Source: Candidatus Omnitrophota bacterium
Lineage (GTDB): Bacteria > Omnitrophota > Gorgyraeia > Gygaellales > Profunditerraquicolaceae
DNA: 39,365 nt
Direction of reading: 5' to 3'
Assembly: GCA_028716965.1 (NCBI GenBank)
Contig: JAQUOV010000006.1
Coordinates: forward strand, 87,282-126,646
In this document: positions 13,039 through 21,315 of the stretch, in pieces
Layout: each line of letters opens with the position of its first letter
Position numbering within the stretch: position 1 is the stretch's first letter
Program-made: the position numbers and the translations under genes
Notes under the pieces: model-generated
What the model saw: only the letters and a program-made list of their open reading frames with translations
Database searches by the model: none
Told to the model about the DNA's origin: nothing

Positions 13039-15921
13039 CTATTTCTGTATCTTGCGCAGAGGAATGTTCCAAATAGAAGATTCCCCCTCTTGTAGGGGGA
13101 ATTTCTTTTTAAGGGCCACCAAAGGCAGGTAATAAACCGGTATAGAGTTTAAGTTAGCGGATAATTCATGTACGCCCGGCTGCGCCTGTGAAAAAGTATA
13201 GCTGCCATCTATGCCGGTAGCCGCTGTTTTATCGCCATCCAGAGTTATCTCAACCCCGGGCACGCCTTTTTCTCCTAGCGAATATTCACCGTCTTCATTT
13301 GTATCTTCAAAAACCATACCGCGTATCTCCGAACGCGAAGTTATCCCGAAATAAACTTTGGAGGAAGCGGCATTCTCGATAGGAACCCCCTGGGTAACCG
13401 GAACGGTAAGCATATAGCCCGCCGGAAGAGTGCCGGTATCCAAAGTCACATAAGCCATCTTGCCGTGCACCTTATCAAACTTAAAATACCCGAGTTCATC
13501 GGTAACCTGATATCGTTTTTTGCCCAGCCATACCTTAATACCAAATACGGGCGGCTCATTACGCTCCATAAGGCCATTGGAATTATAATCTTTGAAAACG
13601 TAGCCCTGGATGGTAGAAACAGCATCCCAACGAAAACCGGTATCCCAAAGCAGCTTCATCCCCACGTTAAAACTGGCCTCCACCCTGCTTACAGCTGCAG
13701 CATTTTCTTTCCAGATATTCCTGATCCTGGCGGAAGCGTAAACCTCTTGTCCGTCAGCCGGACGGTATGAAAGCTCGCTATACCCTTCTATATAATCTTC
13801 CCCAGCAAGAAATGATAACGGAGAATCTGCGTGCTCTTCGTCACGCCAGGTAAAACGCATTGACCCCCAAAATGGGGAAGTGCCGATGCGGTCATACCAA
13901 TCAAGCCCGGTCTCCGTAACATTAGGCCGCACGTGATTTCCGGTGTAGCGCTCGGTAAGCCAATTAATTTCCCTATTAAAATAATAGTACAAGGCGCCGA
14001 TAACGCTGAAACGCAATCCCGCAAAGAATTTCTCATTAGCATAGTCCAAAGAAGGAGCAGAAAAATTCTTATTATCCTGGTGAGAATACTTTATATAAGT
14101 AGAAACCTCTTTGCCGAATACTGGAACCAGCTTGTCTATGCCTATGCCGGAGGACTGGTACCTTACCTGTGATAACTTACCCAGGTCATTCTGGAGTGTA
14201 TAGCTGACCTCCAAATTAGTCAACGGATCTATCTTATAATCAAGGGTAGCATCCAGATCTTCGTTATAACGGTCAGCGTTATCTTCCGCAGGATAAAGCC
14301 GGTCACGGTATATGTCAAAACGCTGGGTATAAGTAAGCTTATCTGTAGGCCTGTAGGTTAAATTCAAGAGAGCGCCGAATTCTCCCTGGCGCCATCCGGG
14401 CCCGGTAAGGCTCACAAATTCCTTATCGATATCTCTAAATTGCAGGTTAGCATAAAGATTATCACCGTTGTAACGGCTGTTAAATAATTGGGCTAAATTT
14501 TTAGTATCGCTGGCGATTTCATAGCTATAACCATGGTTTTTAAAATTCCAGCTGCCGATTAAGTCATATGCATAATCTTTAAGAAAATCCTGCCGGTCTC
14601 TCCCCCATCCGTGACCCACGCTAAACTTATAATTCTGCCAAGTTTCAGGGGAGAAATTCAAATTAAAACCGCTCATAAAAGAATGTTTGGTCTTATCAAA
14701 AGTTTCCGTAGCCAGGGTCCCGTAACGGCCGCCGTTTTCCCTGCCCCAGAAAACAGAATAATCAAGCTTATTATTGAAAGCGGGCGAATAAAAATACACG
14801 CCCCTTAAATCCGCCCCTGGTATAGCCAGGTTATTAAAATAAGGGTTATAATCACCGGCCCGGATGTTAAATCCCTTAAAATTACCCAGTTTACCGTTGG
14901 TCAAGCCGGCAGTGATATAAGTCATATCAGTGGTAGTAGAAAGGACGCGTTCTGTTATCGCCCAATCAAACATTCCGTAAGGGGTGGCGCCATCCAAACG
15001 TAAATTATGTATCCAGGAGTAAGTGCCGTTGCGCTCAATAGCCTGGAGCCTGCGGCCGGTATAATAAGAATACCAGTCCAGGTTATAGCGAAATTTGAAA
15101 TTACCCATTTTCTCCTCTTCCTTGCGTATTGTTTCCTCCAGCGTAGGAGATTCAGGTATAGGCATAATACCGGTGCATTCAAGGGTTGTACGTCCGTTAT
15201 CATCCCAGATAATAATTGAAGCCAGCCCCCTGCTTTTAGCCATCACGGATATCTCATTATCATTTAACCTTTCCGCATACAGTATATCCGGCTGCACAAC
15301 CAGAAAACGGGTAATATTGCTTCCGGTGATAATAACGTATTTCCCTTCTTCGATCTTTATTGGCTGCTGCATGGAAAGGCGGGGGTCGTTAAGAAGATAC
15401 CTTGCCTGGGTTTTTATTCTGCCGCTGGTATCAGCCTGCTCCGGCTGGCCTGGCTCGGGGATAAATATCTGAGAAGCGCTTAAACCTTCAGTCTCTTCAA
15501 TAGATTTTCTGACTTTAGCCTGGCCAAGGGCATTCTCCATCGCCGTTTGCCTATCCAGTTTGGGATAATCAGGAGTACTGACCTTGCTGGTTCCGGTATC
15601 CCTATATATCTTTTTACTATATATCCTTTCGCTAATAAGCTCAAGATAATAGACGGCCGGAGGATAGCCTGGTTCTGCGATAAGGGCCTTGTTAAATTCA
15701 CTCTCGGCCCGCTGGAAGTCGCCTCTTTTTAAATCCTTAATGCCTTCCTCACAGAGAAATTCTGCAATTTGGCTATAAGCAAAAATCGGTTTAGGTGCTA
15801 CGATAACGGAAAAAAAAAAGAAAAAAACCAGGAGGGAGATTCCCAGAAAAGGAAAGGTCTTGCCGGAAGGCCTTTTATTAACACCTGTTTTATTGAATGA
15901 CCTCCCGGTTAAAGAAAACAT
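13039..15921 (-). CDS. Usher-like outer-membrane protein with TPR, pilus-secretin N-domain and SdrD-B-like repeats
   Basis: A 960-residue exported protein. In order it has: a signal sequence with an F-rich core (residues 25-48), a TPR pair (50-100, ILKRGDFQRAESEF-like), a domain resembling the pilus formation N-region of secretins (about 175-255, ending IIIWDDNGRTTLECTG), a long aromatic beta-strand region with alternating Tyr/Asn/Arg (about 275-755) typical of an outer-membrane barrel, and two SdrD-B-like domains (IQGYVFKDYNSNG and IRGMVFEDTNEDG). The LDTGTLPAGY motif is like usher C-terminal domains. It follows the chaperone gene by one base (TAAtATG), so it is translationally coupled. A TTG nine codons upstream is an alternative start. 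An usher role is inferred from architecture and neighbours. Confidence 0.75.
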   Translation of the reverse strand: MFSLTGRSFNKTGVNKRPSGKTFPFLGISLLVFFFFFSVIVAPKPIFAYSQIAEFLCEEGIKDLKRGDFQRAESEFNKALIAEPGYPPAVYYLELISERIYSKKIYRDTGTSKVSTPDYPKLDRQTAMENALGQAKVRKSIEETEGLSASQIFIPEPGQPEQADTSGRIKTQARYLLNDPRLSMQQPIKIEEGKYVIITGSNITRFLVVQPDILYAERLNDNEISVMAKSRGLASIIIWDDNGRTTLECTGIMPIPESPTLEETIRKEEEKMGNFKFRYNLDWYSYYTGRRLQAIERNGTYSWIHNLRLDGATPYGMFDWAITERVLSTTTDMTYITAGLTNGKLGNFKGFNIRAGDYNPYFNNLAIPGADLRGVYFYSPAFNNKLDYSVFWGRENGGRYGTLATETFDKTKHSFMSGFNLNFSPETWQNYKFSVGHGWGRDRQDFLKDYAYDLIGSWNFKNHGYSYEIASDTKNLAQLFNSRYNGDNLYANLQFRDIDKEFVSLTGPGWRQGEFGALLNLTYRPTDKLTYTQRFDIYRDRLYPAEDNADRYNEDLDATLDYKIDPLTNLEVSYTLQNDLGKLSQVRYQSSGIGIDKLVPVFGKEVSTYIKYSHQDNKNFSAPSLDYANEKFFAGLRFSVIGALYYYFNREINWLTERYTGNHVRPNVTETGLDWYDRIGTSPFWGSMRFTWRDEEHADSPLSFLAGEDYIEGYSELSYRPADGQEVYASARIRNIWKENAAAVSRVEASFNVGMKLLWDTGFRWDAVSTIQGYVFKDYNSNGLMERNEPPVFGIKVWLGKKRYQVTDELGYFKFDKVHGKMAYVTLDTGTLPAGYMLTVPVTQGVPIENAASSKVYFGITSRSEIRGMVFEDTNEDGEYSLGEKGVPGVEITLDGDKTAATGIDGSYTFSQAQPGVHELSANLNSIPVYYLPLVALKKKFPLQEGESSIWNIPLRKIQK
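15810..15827. repeat. Homopolymer tracts A10-G-A7 in the usher signal-peptide coding region
   Basis: On the plus strand ten A (15810-15819), one G, then seven A (15821-15827), reading as T7-C-T10 in the gene and encoding a run of Phe. Tracts of this length are prone to slipped-strand changes, and a one-base change here would stop translation early in the usher gene. Confidence 0.85.
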
Positions 15922-15922
15922 A

Positions 15923-16807
15923 TTAATTAAGCTTGCCGATCTGCACAATTTTATTATTCTCTCCTATTGTAACTTGAGCTTCTTTGGTAATTACCGGTCC
16001 CCTGCCTATACCCGCATCCTCAAGCGCCTTGCCAAGATCAACATTTATTACCAAGTCGTATTCTCCGGGGGGAATTATACCTTTCCATGTGCCCAAAAGA
16101 CTGCCTTTGCCCCCAGGAAAAGCATAAACGCCGTTAAATGCTCCGCGGGCGCTGACTATTCCGTCATTATTCATAAGGCTATAGCTGCCGGAAGTAGTTA
16201 TGTCTGTATTACCGGAATTTTCAAAATCCAGGGTTATGTCTATAGCCCCTTTTTCTTCCTTTGAAGGCTGGATATTCAAATTACCGATTTTGGCGCTGCG
16301 TTCTATAGTACCTTTTACCTCTATATAAAACAAGGTAGCCACCCTGACATTAACATCAAGCCCGGCTGAACGCCCGGTATCCGAAAGAGAACCTTTACCG
16401 ATTGCCGTCTCAAAGAAAAGAGAGGCAAAACGCGCTCCGCTTGCATTACTGGGAACATTGACTGAATAATTTATTCTCTGCTTGCTAAATGGCGCAAGCG
16501 TCACATCCGCGGGAGAAAAACTTATCCATGGACAAGCAGAAACAGGGGTTGAGTCTGCCGGAAGGAACTCTTTGGCTCCTGTGCCTCCCGGCAGATAATA
16601 CCAATCCTCTAAATAAAGCCGCATGCTTTTACTCTCATCGGTCGGATTTTCAAGCGTGATCTCTCCGAATGCGCGTTCGCCGGGAGCAACCACAACTCTT
16701 ATTTTTGACCGATTCATAAAAGGCAGTTTATCTGCTTGTGCGCTAGTAATAAAGAAACTGCCAATAAGACAGGAACAGATCCCTACAATGCGAATTAGAG
16801 CAAACAA
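15923..16807 (-). CDS. PapD/DUF916-like periplasmic fimbrial chaperone
   Basis: A 294-residue exported protein: signal peptide (residues 1-25, ending TSAQA), then two beta-sandwich domains. Domain 1 has KIRVVVAPGERAFGEITLENPTDES-type strands and CPWISFSPADVTLAPFSKQRI, then VPSNASGARFASLFFET, the pattern of PapD-like chaperones and of the DUF916/WxL-interacting family. Domain 2 begins around VRVATLFYIEVKG and has IDITLDFENSGNTDI and a terminal IPPGEYDLVINVDLG. It is longer than PapD (about 230). The start is TTG, with AGGAGG 5 bases upstream; no in-frame ATG lies near. It sits between the pilin-like and usher-like genes, the classic place of a chaperone. Function is inferred from fold pattern and context. 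Confidence 0.75.
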   Translation of the reverse strand: MFALIRIVGICSCLIGSFFITSAQADKLPFMNRSKIRVVVAPGERAFGEITLENPTDESKSMRLYLEDWYYLPGGTGAKEFLPADSTPVSACPWISFSPADVTLAPFSKQRINYSVNVPSNASGARFASLFFETAIGKGSLSDTGRSAGLDVNVRVATLFYIEVKGTIERSAKIGNLNIQPSKEEKGAIDITLDFENSGNTDITTSGSYSLMNNDGIVSARGAFNGVYAFPGGKGSLLGTWKGIIPPGEYDLVINVDLGKALEDAGIGRGPVITKEAQVTIGENNKIVQIGKLN

Positions 16808-16847
16808 AATACCCTCCTCTATAAATACTGCTATGCCTGCTGATTAA

Positions 16848-17429
16848 TTACGGTGTAAGTGTAATAGTAACAGAACCGGTATATGTGCCTGCCGGAGTAT
16901 CAAGTCCGATCGGCGTAACTCCCGTAGCGTCTTTTCCCGCTTCTCCCGTGCCAACACCGTAATATATACGTAACCAGCCTCCTGATAGCTGCGTTTTAGT
17001 ATAAGCTATATTCTGGCTGTTAGCATAGCTGTATTTGGCTAACTCTGTACCGACAGAGCTGCTGGTCTGTTTATTAAAAGAAACATTGACCTTGCCATTA
17101 AGGTTAGTCCCCTGCCCGGCAAGATTCACCCGCGTATGCGTCAGGGTCCAGACAGTGCCGGAATTATCTGTTACGCCTATGTCTACAGCGTAATAACAGT
17201 TGGGCAAAAAGATCTTGTTTGTATTATCCCAAATCAACGTCCCGAAGCTAATCGAAGATGCGGTAGTCCAGACACTGCCGACAACCTTACTTACGGTTAC
17301 AGATAACCCTCCGGCCATTGTAGGAACAGTGGCATTGACGCTAACAGTCTGGCTTGCGGCAGCCCAGGCGTTTGTTACGCAAAAAACAACCACAACAAAA
17401 ACAATGCAGCAAATAAGCAAGTTTTTCAT
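16848..17429 (-). CDS. Pilin-like subunit (spore coat U / CsuA-like)
   Basis: A 193-residue exported protein with a strong signal peptide (MKNLLICCIVFVVVVFC, cleavage after NAWA). The mature N-terminus QTVSVNATVPTMAGG could be a donor strand. The Ig-like body ends GWLRIYYGVGTGEAGKD, then TPAGTYTGSVTITLTP, which is close to the last strands of spore-coat-U/CsuA-type archaic pilins (AGTYTDTVTVTV). It lacks the usual Cys pair; only Cys in the signal and one in the body (LPNCYY) are seen. I start at MKNLL, since an ideal AAGGAGGTG lies 6 bases before it; the open frame extends 18 codons further. Most likely the main fibre subunit. Confidence 0.8.
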   Translation of the reverse strand: MKNLLICCIVFVVVVFCVTNAWAAASQTVSVNATVPTMAGGLSVTVSKVVGSVWTTASSISFGTLIWDNTNKIFLPNCYYAVDIGVTDNSGTVWTLTHTRVNLAGQGTNLNGKVNVSFNKQTSSSVGTELAKYSYANSQNIAYTKTQLSGGWLRIYYGVGTGEAGKDATGVTPIGLDTPAGTYTGSVTITLTP

Positions 17430-17500
17430 TTTTATCACCTCCTTCATTGATTTTTCCTGTTTACGGTTATTATTTCCAAACATCCCCTCACCCCTCCTCT

Positions 17501-18904
17501 TTAAATTTCGGTTAATGTATAAGTTATCCGCGATGAATAACTACCCGCACTTAAATCAGCCGGGCAGATTAATTCGTAAACTACTTTAAATTTATCGGCA
17601 GAGCCCTCTGCGTCAGAAATGAATAAAAGCTGGCTACCCTTCTCAACTGAGGCTTTGTTGAGAACTCTTAGATTCCCTTTAGTGTTATTTACCGAAACGG
17701 TCTGCAAAGAAAAATACTTGGCAGGTATTTTATCACCCCGGCTATTTACCAATTCCGAAAGGACATTTTGCGTTACCTGGTATGGCCGGCCAAGGTTAGA
17801 CCTTACTTCAATAAGCACTTCATTTAAACGCGGTCCATCGCTGGGTTTAATATTCGCAAAATCAATATTATAACGTTGATCCTGCGGAGAGATGGCTATC
17901 TCAAAAACACGTTCCTGCCTGATCTCTAAATCCAAAGCGCCCAAGTTTACCTGTCTGCCCTCAGATTCCAGAAGATACTGGATGCGCGAACGGTAGTTGC
18001 CTGCTACCAGGCTTAACGGGTCTGCTAAAGAATAAGCGATTACAAAGGCCTTATCCGCGCTGCCGTCAGGCCGGGAAGAATATATTGTCTGCATATTGTT
18101 TGAAACCGGAGTAGGCTGATTCATTGCCACTCCCCTTTGGGCATCCGGGACTCTAAACAGAAGATTCCCGCTGCCAACATACTTCCCCTCTTGAGACTGG
18201 ATCGGCTGGGGTAGCATCTGCAAAATCCTGAACGGCCCGTTAAAAGAACCATTAATAGTGACTACGGCGTTAGATGATCCGCGAAGATTATCGGTATCGG
18301 AGGGATTGATGATAATCGAGCCTACTCCTTCCGCAGGAGCGACAGAAACCGATAAAGAACTGCCTTCATTAGGGATAGTTACATAAACCTCAATCACTTT
18401 GGTCACCGGCATCTGGGATGAATTGACCGGGTTCAAGACCAGGCTAATGCGTCCGGTATAATAACCGGGGGACAGCTCCTGAAAATTTTTAATACCGTAT
18501 ACGAGAGTAAGTGAATCGGATGCTCCGGCAGGATTGGAAACATAAATAAGCTCATCATTCCTTACTACAATATCGCCGGTTGGAATGCGTAAATCCCCGT
18601 ATTTATTTGAACCGCGAAACCCTCTGACTACAAAATTATCCTTAATGGTAACCGAAGGGTTATCGCGGTTCCTCAGCGGGCTTTCAATGCGCTGCCGTAT
18701 TTCATAACGGTTGTTAACCGTATCATTTGACGTCGTAACTGTAAGTACCTTGGAAAAATTCCTTTTATCAAACTCAAGCCGGTATCCCCCTTCATCAAGC
18801 ATATAACTTAAATCAAAGACAGCAAAGGCCTGCCGGCAAAAGACTCCCGAGCCTGCCAACGCCAAGGTAAATATCACTGTCTTAAATAACTTATTCATCT
18901 TCAT
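17501..18904 (-). CDS. Multi-domain fibre or tip protein of the fimbria-like cluster
   Basis: A 467-residue exported protein (signal peptide to about residue 28, ending RQAFA). It contains three similar beta-domains, each closing with a Gly-Tyr strand pair: SPGYYTGRISLVLNPV, VAGNYRSRIQYLLESEG and SAGSYSSRITYTLTEI. Each is preceded by a DSLTLVYG/DKAFVIAYS/DKFKVVYEL strand. These terminal strands match the last strand of the neighbouring pilin-like protein (AGTYTGSVTITL), so it looks like a tandem of pilin-type folds, as expected for a tip adhesin or a structural spacer. It is the first gene of the operon, 149 bases after a promoter and a terminator-bearing leader. I recognise no named family. 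Confidence 0.75.
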   Translation of the reverse strand: MKMNKLFKTVIFTLALAGSGVFCRQAFAVFDLSYMLDEGGYRLEFDKRNFSKVLTVTTSNDTVNNRYEIRQRIESPLRNRDNPSVTIKDNFVVRGFRGSNKYGDLRIPTGDIVVRNDELIYVSNPAGASDSLTLVYGIKNFQELSPGYYTGRISLVLNPVNSSQMPVTKVIEVYVTIPNEGSSLSVSVAPAEGVGSIIINPSDTDNLRGSSNAVVTINGSFNGPFRILQMLPQPIQSQEGKYVGSGNLLFRVPDAQRGVAMNQPTPVSNNMQTIYSSRPDGSADKAFVIAYSLADPLSLVAGNYRSRIQYLLESEGRQVNLGALDLEIRQERVFEIAISPQDQRYNIDFANIKPSDGPRLNEVLIEVRSNLGRPYQVTQNVLSELVNSRGDKIPAKYFSLQTVSVNNTKGNLRVLNKASVEKGSQLLFISDAEGSADKFKVVYELICPADLSAGSYSSRITYTLTEI

Positions 18905-18942
18905 TATTCTACCGCCATTTAACTTTAATTACAATAATAAAT

Positions 18943-18984
18943 AAAAAACCGGACAGATCCAATCCCATATTGGTCTTATCCGGT
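18943..18984 (-). terminator. Intrinsic terminator in the fimbria-operon leader
   Basis: 15-base arms (18984-18970 and 18965-18951) with two mismatched pairs and G-U pairs, ending in CCGG/CCGG closure and followed by TTTTTT on the minus strand. It lies about 40 bases before the first gene, so it can act as an attenuator as well as end read-through from the upstream operon. Confidence 0.85.
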
Positions 18985-19045
18985 TAAATCACGTGGCTCC
19001 TTTGCTCCTCCAGCAAAGGATCCCGAATATATTGCTCTAGATTTT
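18943..19045 (-). ncRNA. Structured leader with terminator before the fimbria-like operon (candidate riboswitch or attenuator)
   Basis: On the minus strand, downstream of the promoter, a perfect 9-bp hairpin (TCCTTTGCT with AGCAAAGGA, 19023-19015 and 19009-19001) has the loop GGAGG. It is followed by GCCACGTG and ATTTAA, then a 35-base hairpin with arms CCGGATAAGACCAAT and ATTGGATCTGTCCGG and a TTTTTTATTT tail. The layout of aptamer-like hairpin, linker and intrinsic terminator suggests conditional termination before the first fimbrial gene. It does not match the GEMM aptamers in this window, and I cannot assign it to a riboswitch class. Confidence 0.6.
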
Positions 19046-19058
19046 ATTGTGCACACCA

Positions 19059-19087
19059 AATTTAACACTGTTTAAGGCCTTTGTCAA
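19059..19087 (-). promoter_or_regulatory. Promoter of the fimbria-like operon
   Basis: The minus strand reads TTGACA (19087-19082), 17 bases, then TAAATT (19064-19059). Transcription would begin near 19052 and pass through the structured leader. Confidence 0.8.
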
Positions 19088-19126
19088 GATAAATATGGGA
19101 TAGAAAAGAAAGCGGTTCCCGGCCCC

Positions 19127-19906
19127 TTAAAACTCCAGTTTCATTCCGTCGTAAGCGGCAATTACTTCAATCCCCAAAACCCCGGATAATATTTCCGCCT
19201 GGCGAACCGGGCCGGCCTTAAGCATAGACATACCGAAATGAGTAAGCACGGCCTTCTTGGGCCTGAGCTGATTGATAATCAGGCCTGCTTCTTTTAAACT
19301 AAGGTGATCAATACCCTGGCGCAATTCATAAAGGACCACTGCAATAATCAAAACATCTGTTTTATAGAAACCAGCTAACCCGGGAAAATACCTGGTGTCG
19401 GTAATCAAACCGATGCTTGTACTGCCAATTTTGAACTTTAAACCATAAGTCTGGCAGGGATGAATATGGCGCATAGAGGTAGTGAATCTGAAATCCCCCA
19501 CTTTATACCGATGATTTGCCCGGATTACCTGGATCTTCCCGGGGAAGCTTCTTGCGTGCCTGAGGATAACTGGGTCGTCGCCAAGCGCATCGGAAGGGCA
19601 AAAGACCACCCCTCTTTTTTTAAACCCTCCTTCGGTCATTGCTTCAATCATTACGTTTATATCATTGGCATGGTCTAAATGCCGGTGGGTTAAAATAATG
19701 GCATCTAGTTTTCCCGGATCAAGCTTTGGGCGGCTGGATGCGCAACGCACAATGCTGCCCGGACCAGGATCAATCAGGATGTTAGTTTCGCCGCAAGAAA
19801 CCCATAACCCTCCGGAAGCGCGCAGCTGTTTGATCATTACAAAACGCGCCCCGGCAGTACCCAGGAACTTGATATAGTTTACTTCCTTGTTCTTTACTCT
19901 AACCAT
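19127..19906 (-). CDS. MBL-fold metal-dependent hydrolase (RNase Z / PhnP-like)
   Basis: A 259-residue metallo-beta-lactamase-fold protein. The metal motif THRHLDHAND places H74, H76, D78 and H79; later ligands are H near SMRHIHPCQ, D in LITDTRYFPG and H in AVLTHFGMS. The N-terminal KFLGTAGARF and ILIDPGPGS blocks resemble the RNase Z, PqqB and PhnP branch of single-domain MBL proteins. There is no exosite arm characteristic of true RNase Z, so the substrate is unknown. It is the last gene of the long 19-29 kb run and overlaps the NYN nuclease gene by 13 bases, which hints at linked RNA or nucleotide functions. Confidence 0.85.
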   Translation of the reverse strand: MVRVKNKEVNYIKFLGTAGARFVMIKQLRASGGLWVSCGETNILIDPGPGSIVRCASSRPKLDPGKLDAIILTHRHLDHANDINVMIEAMTEGGFKKRGVVFCPSDALGDDPVILRHARSFPGKIQVIRANHRYKVGDFRFTTSMRHIHPCQTYGLKFKIGSTSIGLITDTRYFPGLAGFYKTDVLIIAVVLYELRQGIDHLSLKEAGLIINQLRPKKAVLTHFGMSMLKAGPVRQAEILSGVLGIEVIAAYDGMKLEF

Positions 19907-20382
19907 TTCTTTTTAAGCTCGGCGTTTATTTCCTGCATTTTAGAATAAGAGATTGTTTTTTCTTCCATTTCCTTGCGCGGGGAATCAAACACCCTTGTGC
20001 TTTTCTTGCCGCAGATAAACTCTTCTACGCCGCAGACCCGCGCGTTTAAGAACCTGACAGCTAATTGTATGCCTTTATCGTCCGAAACCACGATAATATC
20101 CCCGGGGTTAGCGGATTTTTCAACCAGCCTCTTTATTAACTCATCCGCTTCTATCATGCGCGAGAATACGCAAAACAGTCCGTCACCACAGGGCATCTTC
20201 TCTCCATGCGGAGGATATCCGTCAAAAACAAGAATAACCCTGTTTTTTCTGCTTCCCGATAATCTATTTAATCTGATAAATTCTGCAAGCGAACTCTGGA
20301 TGTTTGAGGGCTCTCTTACGCGAGGACTAAAATGAGGATGGTTTATTATGTTGTAGGCGTCGATGATGTACTGTAAAGACAT
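19894..20382 (-). CDS. YacP-like NYN-domain ribonuclease
   Basis: A 162-residue protein of the YacP/DUF901 type, related to PIN nucleases. Acidic residues expected in the active site are seen in YIIDAYNIIN (D8), LVFDGYPP, EADELIKRLV and VVSDDKGIQ. Bacillus YacP (Rae1) cleaves mRNA in the ribosomal A site; that activity here is inference. The gene overlaps the upstream membrane-protein gene by 56 bases and the downstream MBL gene by 13, which implies co-translation. The call is supported by the near-complete set of family motifs. Confidence 0.85.
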   Translation of the reverse strand: MSLQYIIDAYNIINHPHFSPRVREPSNIQSSLAEFIRLNRLSGSRKNRVILVFDGYPPHGEKMPCGDGLFCVFSRMIEADELIKRLVEKSANPGDIIVVSDDKGIQLAVRFLNARVCGVEEFICGKKSTRVFDSPRKEMEEKTISYSKMQEINAELKKKWLE

Positions 20383-21313
20383 AAATAACTCCTGCTATAG
20401 CTCCGTAAAGAACGATACAAGAAAACGATAGAAGAGACATGGCCAAGGCCAATTGCTTCATTACCCCGGCCTTGGCAAAATAAAGGACGAACAACCCCTC
20501 CCTTAAACCTAATCCGCCTATAGAGATTGGAAGTAATGTGATAGCGCAAATTATCGGCAGGAAGATAAGATAGTAAATAAAGCTTATTTTTACCCCCAGA
20601 GAAAGCCCGATGAAATAAACACTTACGGGAAGGGTGGCCTGGATAAGAAAAGACAGCATCAGGTTGCCGGAGATTATCTTTTTATGGTTACGAAAAACAT
20701 GTATCTCCTGGTGCATATCCCTAATCATCTCTTTGACTTTTCCTGCCCCCGGCACAGACAAAAACCTGCTTATCCTGGTATATATAAAACTATTAAACAG
20801 CAGTAAAAGGATGATAACCAGCAGTATTATGATTACGGCAACGGAAAAGAAAACAATTTTATCGCTTATAAGCTCGCCGCCTAAAAGAATAGCGATCAAT
20901 ACTATAGCCACTAAGCCTATGTAGCCACTTAATCTGTCCAGAAAAGCCGTAGCGATAACCTGCCTTGCTTTTTGGGTATGCGCAACAAGGTCTGCTGCCC
21001 TTACCAGGTCACCTCCTATAGTCGAGGGAAGGAAAATACTGAAAAAAATCCCTCCGCAAAAAGAACTAACCAGCTTTTTTAAAGGGATTTTTATTTCAAC
21101 CGCTTTAAGCAACATCTTCCAGCGCAAAAAGCCAAGGAGATGGGCAATTGGAAAAATCAAAAAACCAGAAACCAAAAACAACCTATTTGCGCCTTTTATA
21201 TTGTTAATTAAAACATTGATGTCAATTTTGTTGAACTTAAACAAAAGGACCAATAGTCCAACGCTAATAACTACTCTTAATAATACCGATAATATCTTCT
21301 TGAATCCGTACAT
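20327..21313 (-). CDS. UPF0104 / lysylphosphatidylglycerol synthase TM-region family membrane protein
   Basis: A 328-residue polytopic inner-membrane protein with about eight hydrophobic segments. Family blocks include FLRWKMLLKAVEIKIPLKKL, FLPSTIGGDLVRAADL, ATAFLDRLSGYIGL and the late LPISIGGLGLREGLFVLYF. These belong to the AglD/MprF flippase-like family, whose members flip or help build lipid-linked compounds. No catalytic lysyltransferase domain is attached. It lies 2 bases after purC and overlaps the NYN gene. The substrate cannot be told from sequence. Confidence 0.88.
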   Translation of the reverse strand: MYGFKKILSVLLRVVISVGLLVLLFKFNKIDINVLINNIKGANRLFLVSGFLIFPIAHLLGFLRWKMLLKAVEIKIPLKKLVSSFCGGIFFSIFLPSTIGGDLVRAADLVAHTQKARQVIATAFLDRLSGYIGLVAIVLIAILLGGELISDKIVFFSVAVIIILLVIILLLLFNSFIYTRISRFLSVPGAGKVKEMIRDMHQEIHVFRNHKKIISGNLMLSFLIQATLPVSVYFIGLSLGVKISFIYYLIFLPIICAITLLPISIGGLGLREGLFVLYFAKAGVMKQLALAMSLLSFSCIVLYGAIAGVIYVFTVHHRRLQHNKPSSF

Positions 21314-21315
21314 TA

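Noticed and set aside
18943..19045. Assignment of the fimbria-operon leader as a third GEMM riboswitch
   Set aside because: It has no GNRA-capped P2 and no GCGCAAAG segment; its hairpin loop is GGAGG.
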